A stretch of DNA of 64,000 nt, taken from the NCBI RefSeq assembly GCF_036016195.1, contig NZ_JAYWTM010000006.1:372001-436000 (forward strand), given 5' to 3'. The notes beneath the pieces are model-generated. The model was not told the origin of the DNA, did not search any database, and saw only the letters and a program-made list of their open reading frames with translations. Positions 43,947 to 53,678 of this stretch are shown piece after piece; position 1 is the first letter of the stretch, and each line of letters starts with the position of its first letter. Origin of the DNA: Brenneria populi. Its GTDB lineage: Bacteria > Pseudomonadota > Gammaproteobacteria > Enterobacterales > Enterobacteriaceae. Position numbers and translations under genes: made by a program.

Positions 43947-44014
43947 TGCGAGGTAAATCACATATAATCTAGCGCGGTTACATAGCCTTTACATTAAATG
44001 TGAATGAGAACGCA
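43947..44014 (+). promoter_or_regulatory. deo control region with paired CRP sites
   Basis: TGCGA-GGTAAA-TCACA (43947-43962) matches 9 of 10 CRP positions; TGTGA-ATGAGA-ACGCA (43999-44014) matches 8 of 10. Their centres are 52 bp apart, close to the 53 bp of E. coli deoP2, where CytR binds between two CRP dimers. It lies 120-187 bp before deoA. I found no convincing DeoR site. Confidence 0.6.
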
Positions 44015-44133
44015 AAACAACCCGGCATGGCGTGTTCAAATATTCATCATATGCGCTTCAGAATTTAGATTAGCCTCGCAGGATCGCGTGTGGTAAAGGC
44101 GTGGGGCGCGTGTCGATTTGAGGAGAGCCTGCT

Positions 44134-45486
44134 TTGTTTTTGATTCAGGAAATCATTCGTAAAAAGCGTGACGGAATGCCGTTGAGCGATGAAGAGATAC
44201 GCTTTTTTGTTAACGGCGTGCGCGACAATACGGTGTCGGAAGGGCAAATCGCCGCGCTGGCGATGACCATCTACTTCCACGATATGTCGATGGCGGAGCG
44301 CGTCTCCCTGACGTTGGCGATGCGCGATTCCGGCACGGTGCTGAACTGGAAGGGGCTTAATCTGAACGGCCCGCTGGTGGACAAACACTCCACCGGCGGC
44401 GTAGGCGATGTCACCTCGCTGATGCTGGGGCCGATGGTCGCCGCCTGCGGAGGCTATGTTCCGATGATCTCCGGACGGGGGCTGGGGCACACCGGCGGCA
44501 CGCTGGATAAGCTGGAGTCGATCCCCGGACTGAATATCTACCCTGACGACAATCAGTTCCGGCAGATTATTCAGCGCGTCGGCGTGGCGATTATCGGACA
44601 GACCAACTCTCTGGCGCCGGCGGATAAACGCATTTACGCCACGCGGGACATTACCGCCACGGTGGACTCCATACCGCTGATCGCCGCCTCCATCCTGGCG
44701 AAAAAACTGGCCGAAGGGCTGGATGCGCTGGTGATGGATGTTAAGGTAGGCTCCGGAGCCTTTATGCCGACCTATGCGCTTTCCGAACAACTGGCCCAGG
44801 CGATCGTCGCGGTCGCCAATAGCGCCGGCTGCCGCACCAGCGCGCTGCTTACCGATATGAATCAGGTGCTGGCTTCCAGCGCCGGTAATGCGCTGGAAGT
44901 TCGCGAGGCGGCGCGTTTTCTTACCGGGGAGCATCGCAATCCGCGGCTGTATGAAGTGACCATGGCGCTGTGCGAAGAGATGCTGTTGTCCGGGGGGCTG
45001 GCGGACTCCGCCGCCGAAGCGCGCAACCGCCTGCAGGCGGCGCTGGACAACGGCAAGGCGGCGGAGGTGTTCGGGCGTATGGTGGCGGCGCAGGGCGGCC
45101 CGGCCGACTTTGTGGAGCGCTACCGGCGCTATCTGCCGGCGGCGATATTGAGCAAGCCGGTTTTCGCCGAGCGCGACGGCATCGTCGGCGCCATGGATAC
45201 CCGCGCGTTAGGCATGGCGGTGGTGGCTTTGGGCGGCGGTCGCCGCCAGGCCAGCGACGCCATCGATCACAGCGTGGGCATCAATGAGATGGTCAGCCTG
45301 GGGGAGCGCGTCGACCGTCAGCGGCCGTTGGCGGTGATCCACGCCAACAGCGAAGCCCAATGGCAGCGGGCGGCGAACGCGGTACGGGCCGCGATTACGC
45401 TGGGCGAAGCGCCGGCGGAAAAAACGCCGATTATTTATCGCCGCATGAGCGCGGACGATGCAACTATTCCAACGCCGGCAGGCTGA
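44134..45486 (+). CDS. deoA: Thymidine phosphorylase
   Basis: DeoA splits thymidine to thymine and deoxyribose-1-P. The 450-residue protein starts at TTG 44134 (MFLIQEIIRKKRDGMPLSDE) with GAGGAGAG upstream. Signature VDKHSTGGVGDVTSLMLGPM (phosphate and substrate binding) and SGRGLGHTGGTLDKLES are present. First of deoA-deoB-deoD; deoC, which precedes deoA in E. coli, is not here. Confidence 0.96.
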   Translation: MFLIQEIIRKKRDGMPLSDEEIRFFVNGVRDNTVSEGQIAALAMTIYFHDMSMAERVSLTLAMRDSGTVLNWKGLNLNGPLVDKHSTGGVGDVTSLMLGPMVAACGGYVPMISGRGLGHTGGTLDKLESIPGLNIYPDDNQFRQIIQRVGVAIIGQTNSLAPADKRIYATRDITATVDSIPLIAASILAKKLAEGLDALVMDVKVGSGAFMPTYALSEQLAQAIVAVANSAGCRTSALLTDMNQVLASSAGNALEVREAARFLTGEHRNPRLYEVTMALCEEMLLSGGLADSAAEARNRLQAALDNGKAAEVFGRMVAAQGGPADFVERYRRYLPAAILSKPVFAERDGIVGAMDTRALGMAVVALGGGRRQASDAIDHSVGINEMVSLGERVDRQRPLAVIHANSEAQWQRAANAVRAAITLGEAPAEKTPIIYRRMSADDATIPTPAG

Positions 45487-45519
45487 GCCCGCCGCGAGCA
45501 ACAATGCAGGAGATGAACG

Positions 45520-46743
45520 ATGAAACGTGCCTATATCATGGTGCTTGATTCCTTTGGCATCGGCAGCAGCGCCGATGCGCAACGCTTTGGCGATACCGGT
45601 TCGGATACGCTGGGCCATATCGCGCAGGCCTGCGCGGCGGGGAAGGCCGACCAAGGCCGCAAGGGTGAACTGCGCCTGCCTAACCTGAGCCGTTTGGGAT
45701 TGGGGAAAGCGGCGCAGGAGTCGACCGGAACTTTTCCTGCGGGTCTGGATTCCCAAGCCGAAATTATCGGCGCCTATGCGTATGCCAGCGAAATCTCTTC
45801 CGGTAAGGATACGCCGTCCGGCCACTGGGAAATCGCCGGGGTGCCGGTGCTGTTTGACTGGGGCTATTTCAAGGATGAAGAGAACAGTTTTCCGCAGGCC
45901 TTGCTGGATACGCTGGTCGAGCGCGCCGGCCTGCCGGGCTATCTGGGCAACTGCCACTCTTCCGGCACCGTAATCCTGGATAAGCTGGGCGAAGAGCATA
46001 TGAAAACCGGCAAGCCGATTTTCTACACCTCCGCCGACTCGGTTTTCCAAATCGCCTGTCATGAAGAGACCTTCGGCCTGGATAAGCTCTATGCGCTGTG
46101 CGAAATCGCGCGCGAGGAGTTGACGAACGGCGGTTATAACATCGGCCGGGTGATCGCCCGCCCGTTTGTCGGCGATAGGCCCGGTCATTTCCAGCGTACC
46201 GGCAACCGGCACGATCTGGCCGTTGAACCGCCGGCGCCGACGATCCTGAAAAAGATGGTGGAAGAAAAACGCGGCGAGGTGGTGTCGATCGGCAAGATCG
46301 CGGATATTTACGCCCAGGTCGGCATTACCCGGAAAGTGAAAGCCACCGGCATCGACGCGCTGTTTGACGCCACGCTACAAGAGATGGACAAGGCGGGCGA
46401 TAACACCATCGTGTTCACCAATTTCGTCGATTTCGACTCCGCGTACGGCCATCGTCGGGACGTCGCGGGATACGCCGCCGCGCTGGAGCTGTTCGATCGC
46501 CGCCTGCCGGAGATGCTTGCGCGCGTGACAGGGGAGGATATTCTGATCCTGACCGCCGACCACGGGTGCGATCCCACCTGGCGGGGCACCGATCATACCC
46601 GCGAGAATGTGCCGGTATTGATCTACGGACCGAAAGTGAAGCCCGGCTCCTACGGACACCGCGCCACCTTTGCGGATATCGGTCAGACGGTGGCGAACTA
46701 TTTCGGCCTATCGCCGATGGATTACGGTAAGACGATTCTGTAG
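45520..46743 (+). CDS. deoB: Phosphopentomutase
   Basis: DeoB interconverts (deoxy)ribose-1-P and -5-P. The 407-residue alkaline-phosphatase-superfamily enzyme has metal residues in MVLDSFGIGSSADA and LTADHGCDPTWRGTDHTREN. It is cotranscribed with deoA (33-bp gap). Confidence 0.97.
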   Translation: MKRAYIMVLDSFGIGSSADAQRFGDTGSDTLGHIAQACAAGKADQGRKGELRLPNLSRLGLGKAAQESTGTFPAGLDSQAEIIGAYAYASEISSGKDTPSGHWEIAGVPVLFDWGYFKDEENSFPQALLDTLVERAGLPGYLGNCHSSGTVILDKLGEEHMKTGKPIFYTSADSVFQIACHEETFGLDKLYALCEIAREELTNGGYNIGRVIARPFVGDRPGHFQRTGNRHDLAVEPPAPTILKKMVEEKRGEVVSIGKIADIYAQVGITRKVKATGIDALFDATLQEMDKAGDNTIVFTNFVDFDSAYGHRRDVAGYAAALELFDRRLPEMLARVTGEDILILTADHGCDPTWRGTDHTRENVPVLIYGPKVKPGSYGHRATFADIGQTVANYFGLSPMDYGKTIL

Positions 46744-46764
46744 CCGTCCGCGTATTTTTCGGAG

Positions 46765-46800
46765 CACGGCGGCGCCGTCGTTTGTACGGCGGCGCCGTCA
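46765..46800 (+). repeat. Duplicated GC palindrome in deoB-deoD gap
   Basis: ACGGCGGCGCCGTC occurs twice (about 46766-46779 and 46786-46799), each copy nearly self-complementary. A second stem, CCGCGCG / CGCGCGG, follows near 46802-46826. In mRNA these could slow decay or polymerase between deoB and deoD. Confidence 0.5.
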
Positions 46801-46909
46801 CCCCGCGCGAGCGAGTTCCGCGCGGGCGTGAAAACGAAGATGTGACGGCGGATTTTTTCGCATTTATCCGAATGCGATTTTTTTAGGTTGATTGATAAGG
46901 AATACAAGC

Positions 46910-47629
46910 ATGGCTACGCCACATATTAATGCGGAAATGGGTGATTTCGCGGACGTCGTTCTGATGCCGGGCGACCCGCTGCGGGCAAAATATATTGCCG
47001 AAACCTTCCTGGAAAACGCCCGTGAAGTGAATAACGTGCGCGGTATGCTGGGTTTTACCGGCGCTTATAAAGGCCGCCGGATTTCGGTCATGGGGCACGG
47101 TATGGGCATTCCTTCCTGCTCCATCTATGCGAAAGAGCTGATCACCGAATTCGGCGTGAAAAAGATTATTCGCGTGGGGTCGTGCGGCGCGGTGCGCGCC
47201 GATGTAAAACTGCGCGATGTGGTGATCGGCATGGGCGCCTGTACGGATTCCAAAGTAAACCGTATGCGCTTCAAAGACCACGATTATGCCGCCATCGCGG
47301 ACTTTGACATGGTGCGCAACGCCGTTGACGCGGCGAAAGCGCGCGGCGTCAGCGTGCGCGTCGGCAATATTTTTTCCGCCGATCTGTTCTATACGCCGGA
47401 TCCGCAAATGTTCGACGTGATGGAAAAGTACGGCATTCTGGGCGTGGAGATGGAAGCGGCGGGGATCTACGGCGTCGCGGCCGAGTTCGGCGCCAAAGCC
47501 CTGGCGATTTGCACCGTTTCCGATCATATCCGCACCCATGAGGAAACCACCGCCGAAGAGCGTCAGACCACGTTTAACGAGATGATCGAAATCGCGCTGG
47601 AGTCCGTTCTGCTGGGCGATAGCGAATAA
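46910..47629 (+). CDS. deoD: Purine nucleoside phosphorylase DeoD
   Basis: DeoD phosphorolyses purine (deoxy)nucleosides. The 239-residue protein starts MATPHINAEMGDFADVVLMP, with the family motif GHGMGIPSCSIYAKEL and VEMEAAGIYGVA. Start 46910 matches E. coli; the in-frame ATG at 46892 is rejected. Confidence 0.97.
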   Translation: MATPHINAEMGDFADVVLMPGDPLRAKYIAETFLENAREVNNVRGMLGFTGAYKGRRISVMGHGMGIPSCSIYAKELITEFGVKKIIRVGSCGAVRADVKLRDVVIGMGACTDSKVNRMRFKDHDYAAIADFDMVRNAVDAAKARGVSVRVGNIFSADLFYTPDPQMFDVMEKYGILGVEMEAAGIYGVAAEFGAKALAICTVSDHIRTHEETTAEERQTTFNEMIEIALESVLLGDSE

Positions 47630-47646
47630 GATTGCTCTTTCCTGTT

Positions 47647-47676
47647 GGGGAATGCCGGTTTGCAACGGCATTCCCC
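47647..47676. terminator. deoD terminator-like hairpin
   Basis: GGGGAATGCCG and CGGCATTCCCC, perfect 11-bp arms with an 8-nt loop, 17 bp after deoD in the gap convergent with the ABC gene. No T-run. Confidence 0.65.
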
Positions 47677-47725
47677 GCCTGCTACCCGCCATTCCCCGCT
47701 AATTACCCGCCATCTCCGCGGCCGC

Positions 47726-49447
47726 TTACACCGTGTCCGCGCCGACGGCGGGCGCGCTTCCCGCCATAGCGGTATCATTTTCCCGTTCGCGGCAGGGCGT
47801 CATGGGGATTAAATGTTCAAATAGGGCGCTGACCGCCGGCTGATGGCTCACCGCCAGCACGATGGTATCCGGCAGCGCGGTTCTTAGCCGCGTAAGCAGT
47901 TGCACGGCGGCGGCGTCGTCCAGGTGGCTGGTGGCCTCATCCATGCACAGCAGCGCAGGACGCAGCAGCAGTGCTCGCGCCAGCGACAAACGCTGCTGTT
48001 CGCCGCCGGACAGCTCCCGGCTCCAGTTGGTCGATTCATCCAGCCTGTTCGCCAGCGCCGGCAGCCCGACCTGCTCCAGCGCCAGGCGCAACGCGTCGGC
48101 TTCCGGCGCCTCCGCCAGCGGATAGCACAGCGTCTGACGCAGGCTATCCTCCGGCAGGTAGGGCCGCTGCGGCAGGAACAGCGTTTTTCCCGCCGGCAGC
48201 CGGCACTCTCCCCGCGCGATGGGCCAAAATCCCGCCAGGGCGCGCAGGAGGGTGGTTTTCCCGCTGCCGCTGGCCGCCGTCAGCACGCCCCACTCTCCGG
48301 TTTTCAGATTGGCGTTGAGCGGGGCGAAGAGCGGCGCGCCGTCCGGGTGACGCAGGCTGAGATCCGCGATGCGCAATTCATCCGCTTGCCGGTGCGGCGT
48401 AGTCCGCGCCGGCAGCTGCTTCAGGCTTTGCTGAAAGGTCCACAGCCGTTCGATGGTGGCGGACCAGGCGACCAGCTGGCGGTAGGAATCGACGAACCAG
48501 CCGAAAGCGTCCAGCACATAGCCAAAGGCGGTTCTGGCCTGCATGATGGCGCCCAGGGTGATCTGGTGCGTCAGGTAGACCGGCAGCACCGCGAATACCG
48601 GGATCATCAGCCCAAGACGAAAATAGCCGGTGACGAAGGTTTCCAGACGAAATTCCCGGCTCATCAGGCTACGCCAGTTGTTCACTATCGACTGAAAGCG
48701 CTGCCGCATGCGCTTCTGTTCGGCTCGCTCCCCCTGATAGAGGGCGATTTGCTCGCTATTGTCGCGCACCCGCAGCAGCGTGGCGCGGTAATCGGCCTCG
48801 GCGCGCTGTTTCGCCACGTTCAGACCGTGCAGTCGGTGGCCGAAAAGATGGGCGAAAATGCTGCTGATAAGCGCATACCCCAGCGCGATCCATACCAGAT
48901 AACCATAAATGGTCACGCTGCGGCCGCCGATGCTGAAGGTTTGCACGCCGGACAGCTGCCACAGGATGACGATAAAGGAAAAAAAGTAGGTGATGTTTTG
49001 CAGCAGAGACAGCAACAGCTCCAGGCTCTGCTCAATCAGCAGCCGGATATCTTCGGCGATGCGTTGATCGGGGTTATCCGGTTCGCCGCGCAGGCCGAGC
49101 CGGTAGTGGGCGCTGCGCGCCAGCCATCGGCGCTCGAATTTTTGCGTCATCTCGATACGGCAACGGATAATCAGCTTTTTTTTCAGCCAGTTGCCACAGA
49201 CAATCACCAGTACGAACAGGGCGGTGTAGCTGCCGTAGCGTACGGCGAGCGACAGAATGGAGGCGTGCTGGAAATAGTCGGCCAGCGCGTCGTAAAAATC
49301 TTTGCTCCAGTTGTTGTACAGCACGCTGACGCCGACGACGGACAACTTCAGCGCGATAATGGCCAGCAGCAGCAGCCAGCTAAAGGCGGCGCGCCGGGTA
49401 AACCAGAAAGGAGCGATTAACTGGTAAAAGCGTTTTAATGTCGGCAT
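47726..49447 (-). CDS. yddA: ABC transporter, fused SbmA/BacA-like permease and ATPase (YddA-like)
   Basis: The 573-residue half-transporter has about six TM segments of the SbmA/BacA type (1-330) and a C-terminal ATPase: Walker A AASGSGKTTLLRALAG, signature ELSGGEQQRLSLARALL, Walker B LLCMDEATSHLD. It resembles E. coli YddA. It is 63 bp after the TonB receptor gene on the same strand, so it may belong to the iron operon and move the ligand or its metal across the inner membrane. Direction and substrate are not known. Confidence 0.85.
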   Translation of the reverse strand: MPTLKRFYQLIAPFWFTRRAAFSWLLLLAIIALKLSVVGVSVLYNNWSKDFYDALADYFQHASILSLAVRYGSYTALFVLVIVCGNWLKKKLIIRCRIEMTQKFERRWLARSAHYRLGLRGEPDNPDQRIAEDIRLLIEQSLELLLSLLQNITYFFSFIVILWQLSGVQTFSIGGRSVTIYGYLVWIALGYALISSIFAHLFGHRLHGLNVAKQRAEADYRATLLRVRDNSEQIALYQGERAEQKRMRQRFQSIVNNWRSLMSREFRLETFVTGYFRLGLMIPVFAVLPVYLTHQITLGAIMQARTAFGYVLDAFGWFVDSYRQLVAWSATIERLWTFQQSLKQLPARTTPHRQADELRIADLSLRHPDGAPLFAPLNANLKTGEWGVLTAASGSGKTTLLRALAGFWPIARGECRLPAGKTLFLPQRPYLPEDSLRQTLCYPLAEAPEADALRLALEQVGLPALANRLDESTNWSRELSGGEQQRLSLARALLLRPALLCMDEATSHLDDAAAVQLLTRLRTALPDTIVLAVSHQPAVSALFEHLIPMTPCRERENDTAMAGSAPAVGADTV

Positions 49448-49510
49448 CTAAATTAAACCCGCGGCCCACCGTCGGCGGGCCGCGTTCTGTCGGTAAATAA
49501 GTATCGGCGA

Positions 49511-51976
49511 TCAGAAGGTGTATTTCGCCGTCAGCATAAAGTTGCGCGGATCGCCGTAGTAGTTATAAGCACCGCGATGGCGGTTATTCAAGGTTTTGTA
49601 ATAGACCTTATCGGTCAGGTTATTGCCCACCAAATTAAAGCTCAGGTTTTTACTGTATTGATAGGTAATATTGGCGTTAACCAAGGTGTAGCCGCCCTGA
49701 TAGACATTGTATGTCGTATTGGTATCGGTTTGTGCGGTCAGGCCTGCGCCGACAGTCCACTGATTCAGAGTACCGGGCAGGTTATAGCTACTATACAGTT
49801 TAAACATATGCTGTGGGGTATACGGGCTATAATTCTGACCCTGTTCATCTTCTTCCGCTTCCAAATATTTGGTATTGGTGAGCGTATAGCCAGCAAATAG
49901 TTGCCAGTCTTCAGCCAGTTTGCCCGATACTTCCAGCTCAACCCCCTGACTGCGCACTTTTCCTTCGGAACGGTAACAATCATCACTATCTGGGCAGTTG
50001 GTGTCGGCCACGGCGCGATTAGCTTGAATAATTCGGTACAGAGCGATAGACGCGTTCAGATCGCCATTAAAAAATTCACCTTTAATCCCGGTCTCATAGT
50101 TTTTACCCGTTACAGCTGGCAGCAGGGTTTTATTGCGATCGAGGTAATCCTGTGGTTTGTAGATATCGCTGTAGCTGGCATACCAGGTGTAATGGTCAGC
50201 GAAGTCCCACAGTAGGCCAGCGTAAGGAATGAGCTTGTCACGAACCTTGTAGCCGCTGCTGTGGTTGGTTGTGCCGGTAGTGCGGTTAGTGCTGTACATA
50301 TCGTAGCTGTAGGCGCTATAGCGGCTGCCAAGAATCAGCTTCCAATCATCGGTCAGCTCCAACCGGGTGGTGGCGAACAGGGCGCGTTGATAGATATTGT
50401 ACTGATAGCGACGGGTGTAATCCGGCCAGTCAGGTTCGGCCAGTGAACTGGGATTCCAGTCGTAAATATTGACGGTATTGGTATTCGCCACTGTACCAAA
50501 CAGATTATCAAAATTCTCTTTTTGATAATCTCCGCCAAATACCAGCTCGTGATTACGTCCCAACAGCTCAAACGGACCGTTCAGGCTCAGATTATAGCCC
50601 CATTGGTCCGACTGGTTGTCCCGCTGGATGGCGTTATTTAGCTTGGCGTTGCCGCTGCCGTCTACTCCACTGGTGCCATTGCCGAATATCCCGATGAATT
50701 TTCCTTCACTAGCAGAGTGTGTGTAGTTCAGCGCGCTTTTTAATGCCCAGTCGTTGGCAAAGTTATGCTCAATTTCAGCGAAAGTATTAACTTTTTCAAA
50801 TGTTATCCGGTTCCAACTGGCGCCTAAAAAAGTCGAGCGCGGCAGTTTGAGACTGGCGTAGTTGGTGGATAGCGGCACGCCGTAGAGGTCGGGAACGGTG
50901 TCTGTTTTCTGCCAGTTAATACCGGCGGTGACGGTAGTATTGGGGGTAAAATCGTAAGCCAACGTACCGAACAGCACTTTGCGTTCGCTGTCGACATAAT
51001 CGACAAAACTCTGTTTGTCCTGATATACGCCAACCAGGCGGCCACGCAGGCTGGCATCGTCATTCAGCGGGCCTGATATATCCACTTCGCTGCGGTAGTT
51101 ATCCCAACTGCCGGCGCCGACGCTGCCCGAAGCGTGGAAATCATAGGTAGGCTTCTTGCGCACCAGATTGACGGTGCCGCCCGGCTCGCCGTTGCCCTGC
51201 GTCAGACCGGAAGCGCCGCGTAGAATTTCCACGCGATCGTAAATCGCCAGATCGGGGGACTCGCTGGATGCCTCGGAGAAACCCATACCGGATACGCTGT
51301 TCTGGAATGACGAACTCACACCGTCTTCCTTGACGTTGTCCATAGAAAAACCGCGCGACTGAAATTTTGTCTGATAAGAGCTTTGATTCACCACATTGAC
51401 CCCGGTGGTCTGGCTCATGGCATCGTCCAGCGAGGTCATATTCTGGTCGTTCATCCGCTGACGGGTCACCACGCTGACCGACTGCGGCGTTTCGCGCGGC
51501 GACAGATTGAGCTGCGTGGCGGTATTCATGCTGCGCGTGGTGTAAGAGCCGGTGCCTTCCGTGGCGCCGTTTTGGTTGATATTGGCGATCACCAGCATCT
51601 CATCGCTCTTCGGCGCCGGCTGCAATAGATAGGTGTTATCAGACTGTTTTACCGCCTGCAGGCCGCTGCCGGCAAGCAGGGCGCGAAACCCGTCCTCCAC
51701 ACGATAATTCCCCCGCAGCGCCGCGCCGCTCTTGCCGTTTGCCAGGCTGGCGTCGCCGACCAGATAGACGCCGGACTGCGCGGCGAACTGGTTCAGCTGA
51801 TTGCTTAATGTCCCGGCAGGGATAGCGTAGGCGCGCGTTGTTTGTACATCATCCGCTCGCGCCATGCCGGGGGAGATAAGTAAAGGCGCGGCGCACAGCA
51901 GAAGCCGTATGGCGACGGCGATGGTTTTGGGCGCCCGGCCGGCGGCGCGTCCGGAGAAAAACGGTGTGGTTGACAT
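49511..51976 (-). CDS. TonB-dependent siderophore receptor with signalling domain
   Basis: The 821-residue outer-membrane protein has an N-terminal signal sequence (cut near MARADDVQ), an STN signalling domain (about 45-120, YAIPAGTLSNQLNQFAAQSG), a TonB-box-like DEMLVIA, a plug domain (PRETPQSVSVVTRQRM) and a 22-strand barrel ending in Phe (NFMLTAKYTF). The STN domain marks a transducer that signals to FecR. It resembles FpvA/FhuE-type receptors for ferric hydroxamate or catecholate ligands; the ligand is unknown. It follows fecI-fecR. Confidence 0.92.
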   Translation of the reverse strand: MSTTPFFSGRAAGRAPKTIAVAIRLLLCAAPLLISPGMARADDVQTTRAYAIPAGTLSNQLNQFAAQSGVYLVGDASLANGKSGAALRGNYRVEDGFRALLAGSGLQAVKQSDNTYLLQPAPKSDEMLVIANINQNGATEGTGSYTTRSMNTATQLNLSPRETPQSVSVVTRQRMNDQNMTSLDDAMSQTTGVNVVNQSSYQTKFQSRGFSMDNVKEDGVSSSFQNSVSGMGFSEASSESPDLAIYDRVEILRGASGLTQGNGEPGGTVNLVRKKPTYDFHASGSVGAGSWDNYRSEVDISGPLNDDASLRGRLVGVYQDKQSFVDYVDSERKVLFGTLAYDFTPNTTVTAGINWQKTDTVPDLYGVPLSTNYASLKLPRSTFLGASWNRITFEKVNTFAEIEHNFANDWALKSALNYTHSASEGKFIGIFGNGTSGVDGSGNAKLNNAIQRDNQSDQWGYNLSLNGPFELLGRNHELVFGGDYQKENFDNLFGTVANTNTVNIYDWNPSSLAEPDWPDYTRRYQYNIYQRALFATTRLELTDDWKLILGSRYSAYSYDMYSTNRTTGTTNHSSGYKVRDKLIPYAGLLWDFADHYTWYASYSDIYKPQDYLDRNKTLLPAVTGKNYETGIKGEFFNGDLNASIALYRIIQANRAVADTNCPDSDDCYRSEGKVRSQGVELEVSGKLAEDWQLFAGYTLTNTKYLEAEEDEQGQNYSPYTPQHMFKLYSSYNLPGTLNQWTVGAGLTAQTDTNTTYNVYQGGYTLVNANITYQYSKNLSFNLVGNNLTDKVYYKTLNNRHRGAYNYYGDPRNFMLTAKYTF

Positions 51977-52129
51977 AGTGATTTTTAGCCTTCTGACCCA
52001 GAGTGAAAAAAAGTGCTTTTACTGTGAATCGAAGGAGGGGCGCAAAAGGGGAACCCCGGAAGCGAAAATTTCGGCAATTTTTTTCACGCGTTGGCCCTGG
52101 CGGCGGCCCGCGCCTTGAATGTATTGGTT

Positions 52130-53092
52130 TTAACGCTTTTCGACCGTAACCCACCAGGAAAAACGGCGCTTGATGCGAATCGGGAAGGTTTGCGCCAGCA
52201 TCGCCAATGCTTTATCCGTATTCGCCAGGGGAAAGGTTCCCATCACCCTCAGCGCCGCGATGTCCGGCTGGCACGCAAGATAGCCGTGCCGGTAGCGCGC
52301 AAGCTGCTCGATAACCTCGCTCAGCGGCATGTTGTCCGCCTGCAGCAGACCTTGCGACCAGCTGGCGTCTGCCGGCCGGTTAGGCAGCAACAAGCCCTGG
52401 CCCAGCAGATCGAAATTCAGCTGCTGACCGGCATCCACCCGGCGCGGCGCGGCCCCGTGACGCGCGGCGACGGCGACGGCGCCTTGATAAACGCTAAGCC
52501 GCGTGGTTTCATCGCGCTGCTCGACGGCGAAACGGGTGCCCAGCGCCTGCATTTGCCCTTGCGCGCTAGAAACGAAAAACGGGCGGGTATCCTGGGCGGT
52601 TTCGATCAAGACGTCGCCCGACAGCAGCGCGATTTGCCGGCGCTGCTCATCGTAGCGTACGTCGATCGCGCTGGCGGTATTCAGCCAGATCCGCGTACCG
52701 TCCTGGAGTCCAAAGTGTTTGATTTCACCGGTGGCGCTGCGGTAGTCCGCCGCCATGGCCAGCAGCGTTGCGCGCAGCGGCGTATAGCGGTAGGTCGTCC
52801 AGGATAACAGCGAACCGACGCCGACCAAAGCCGTCAGTTTGAGGGCGGCGCGGCGATTGATTTCGGCTGGCTGGCGCAGCAGGGCGTTGACGGCCGGCTG
52901 CCCGGTATCGCCGCGCAAAGGCTGAAAACGCTGGCTGACTTTCTGCACATATTCCCAGGCGCGGCGGTGCTCCTCGCTCTCCTCCATCCAGCTCAGCCAG
53001 CGGCGGTGGTGTTCGTGGTTCGGTTCGAGATCGCGTAATCGGGCATACCACTGCGATGCCTGCTGTAATGCGGTGAAACTGGGTTTACTCAT
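52130..53092 (-). CDS. fecR: FecR-family anti-sigma/transmembrane regulator
   Basis: The 320-residue protein has an N-terminal cytoplasmic anti-sigma domain (ASQWYARLRD...RRWLSWMEESEEHRRAWEYV), one TM preceded by a twin-arginine stretch (INRRAALKLTALVGVGSLL), and a periplasmic FecR domain (FGLQDGTRIWLNTASAIDVR). It relays receptor occupancy to the sigma factor. Start overlaps fecI by 8 bp, so translation is coupled. Confidence 0.92.
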   Translation of the reverse strand: MSKPSFTALQQASQWYARLRDLEPNHEHHRRWLSWMEESEEHRRAWEYVQKVSQRFQPLRGDTGQPAVNALLRQPAEINRRAALKLTALVGVGSLLSWTTYRYTPLRATLLAMAADYRSATGEIKHFGLQDGTRIWLNTASAIDVRYDEQRRQIALLSGDVLIETAQDTRPFFVSSAQGQMQALGTRFAVEQRDETTRLSVYQGAVAVAARHGAAPRRVDAGQQLNFDLLGQGLLLPNRPADASWSQGLLQADNMPLSEVIEQLARYRHGYLACQPDIAALRVMGTFPLANTDKALAMLAQTFPIRIKRRFSWWVTVEKR

Positions 53093-53627
53093 CGTGTTCC
53101 GGCGCGGCGGCTTCCTGCTCTGCTTCCAGTAGCACGCAGTGTAACATAGCCTGCGCCATGTATTTTTTCACCATCCGCTCCGAAACCTGTAATGCGGATG
53201 CGATCTCCCGGTAGGTCAGTCCCTGAATCTGCGTCATTACAAAGGCGACGCGCGCTTTTTCCGGCAGCGTGCGCAGCATGGCGTCAACCTGATACAGCGT
53301 TTCGAGGATAATATTGTTATCTTCGGCCGAAAGGGCAAACCTCTCCGGCTGATTAGCCAGCGAGACCAGCCAGGCGCGCTCAATTTCCCGCCGGCGCCAT
53401 AAATCCACGCACATTCCCTGCGCCATCACGCTCAGGTAGGCGCGCGCCCCCGCATGACTGTCGAATTGCCGCGGCTTGACCAGCAGACGTAAAAAAACGT
53501 CCTGCGCCAGATCGGCGGCGTCGCAAAAGTCGCCCAGGCGTTTACGCAACAGCCCCTGCAGCCAGCCGTGGTGCTGGTGATAAAGCTGATGGATATCTGC
53601 TGCGGTATCTAGCGGAACTGATGACAT
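53085..53627 (-). CDS. fecI: ECF sigma factor, FecI family
   Basis: The 180-residue sigma factor starts MSSVPLDTAADIHQLYHQHH. Region 2 carries AADLAQDVFLRLLV and region 4 the HTH GLTYREIASALQVSERMVKKYMAQA. It should direct transcription of the receptor gene downstream. A TTG at 53654 extends the frame but has no ribosome-binding site; ATG 53627 fits FecI alignments. First gene of a Fur-box-controlled cluster. Confidence 0.92.
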   Translation of the reverse strand: MSSVPLDTAADIHQLYHQHHGWLQGLLRKRLGDFCDAADLAQDVFLRLLVKPRQFDSHAGARAYLSVMAQGMCVDLWRRREIERAWLVSLANQPERFALSAEDNNIILETLYQVDAMLRTLPEKARVAFVMTQIQGLTYREIASALQVSERMVKKYMAQAMLHCVLLEAEQEAAAPEHDE

Positions 53628-53678
53628 GTCAATAACCTGAAAGCAAGACAGCAAGGAAAAGTAAGAGACAGGTCACAA

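Noticed and set aside
47900..49420. A 506-codon open frame on the plus strand opposite the yddA-like gene
   Set aside because: It is antisense to a well-supported ABC transporter, is Gln/Arg-rich without any domain, and arises from the high-GC codon pattern of the real gene.
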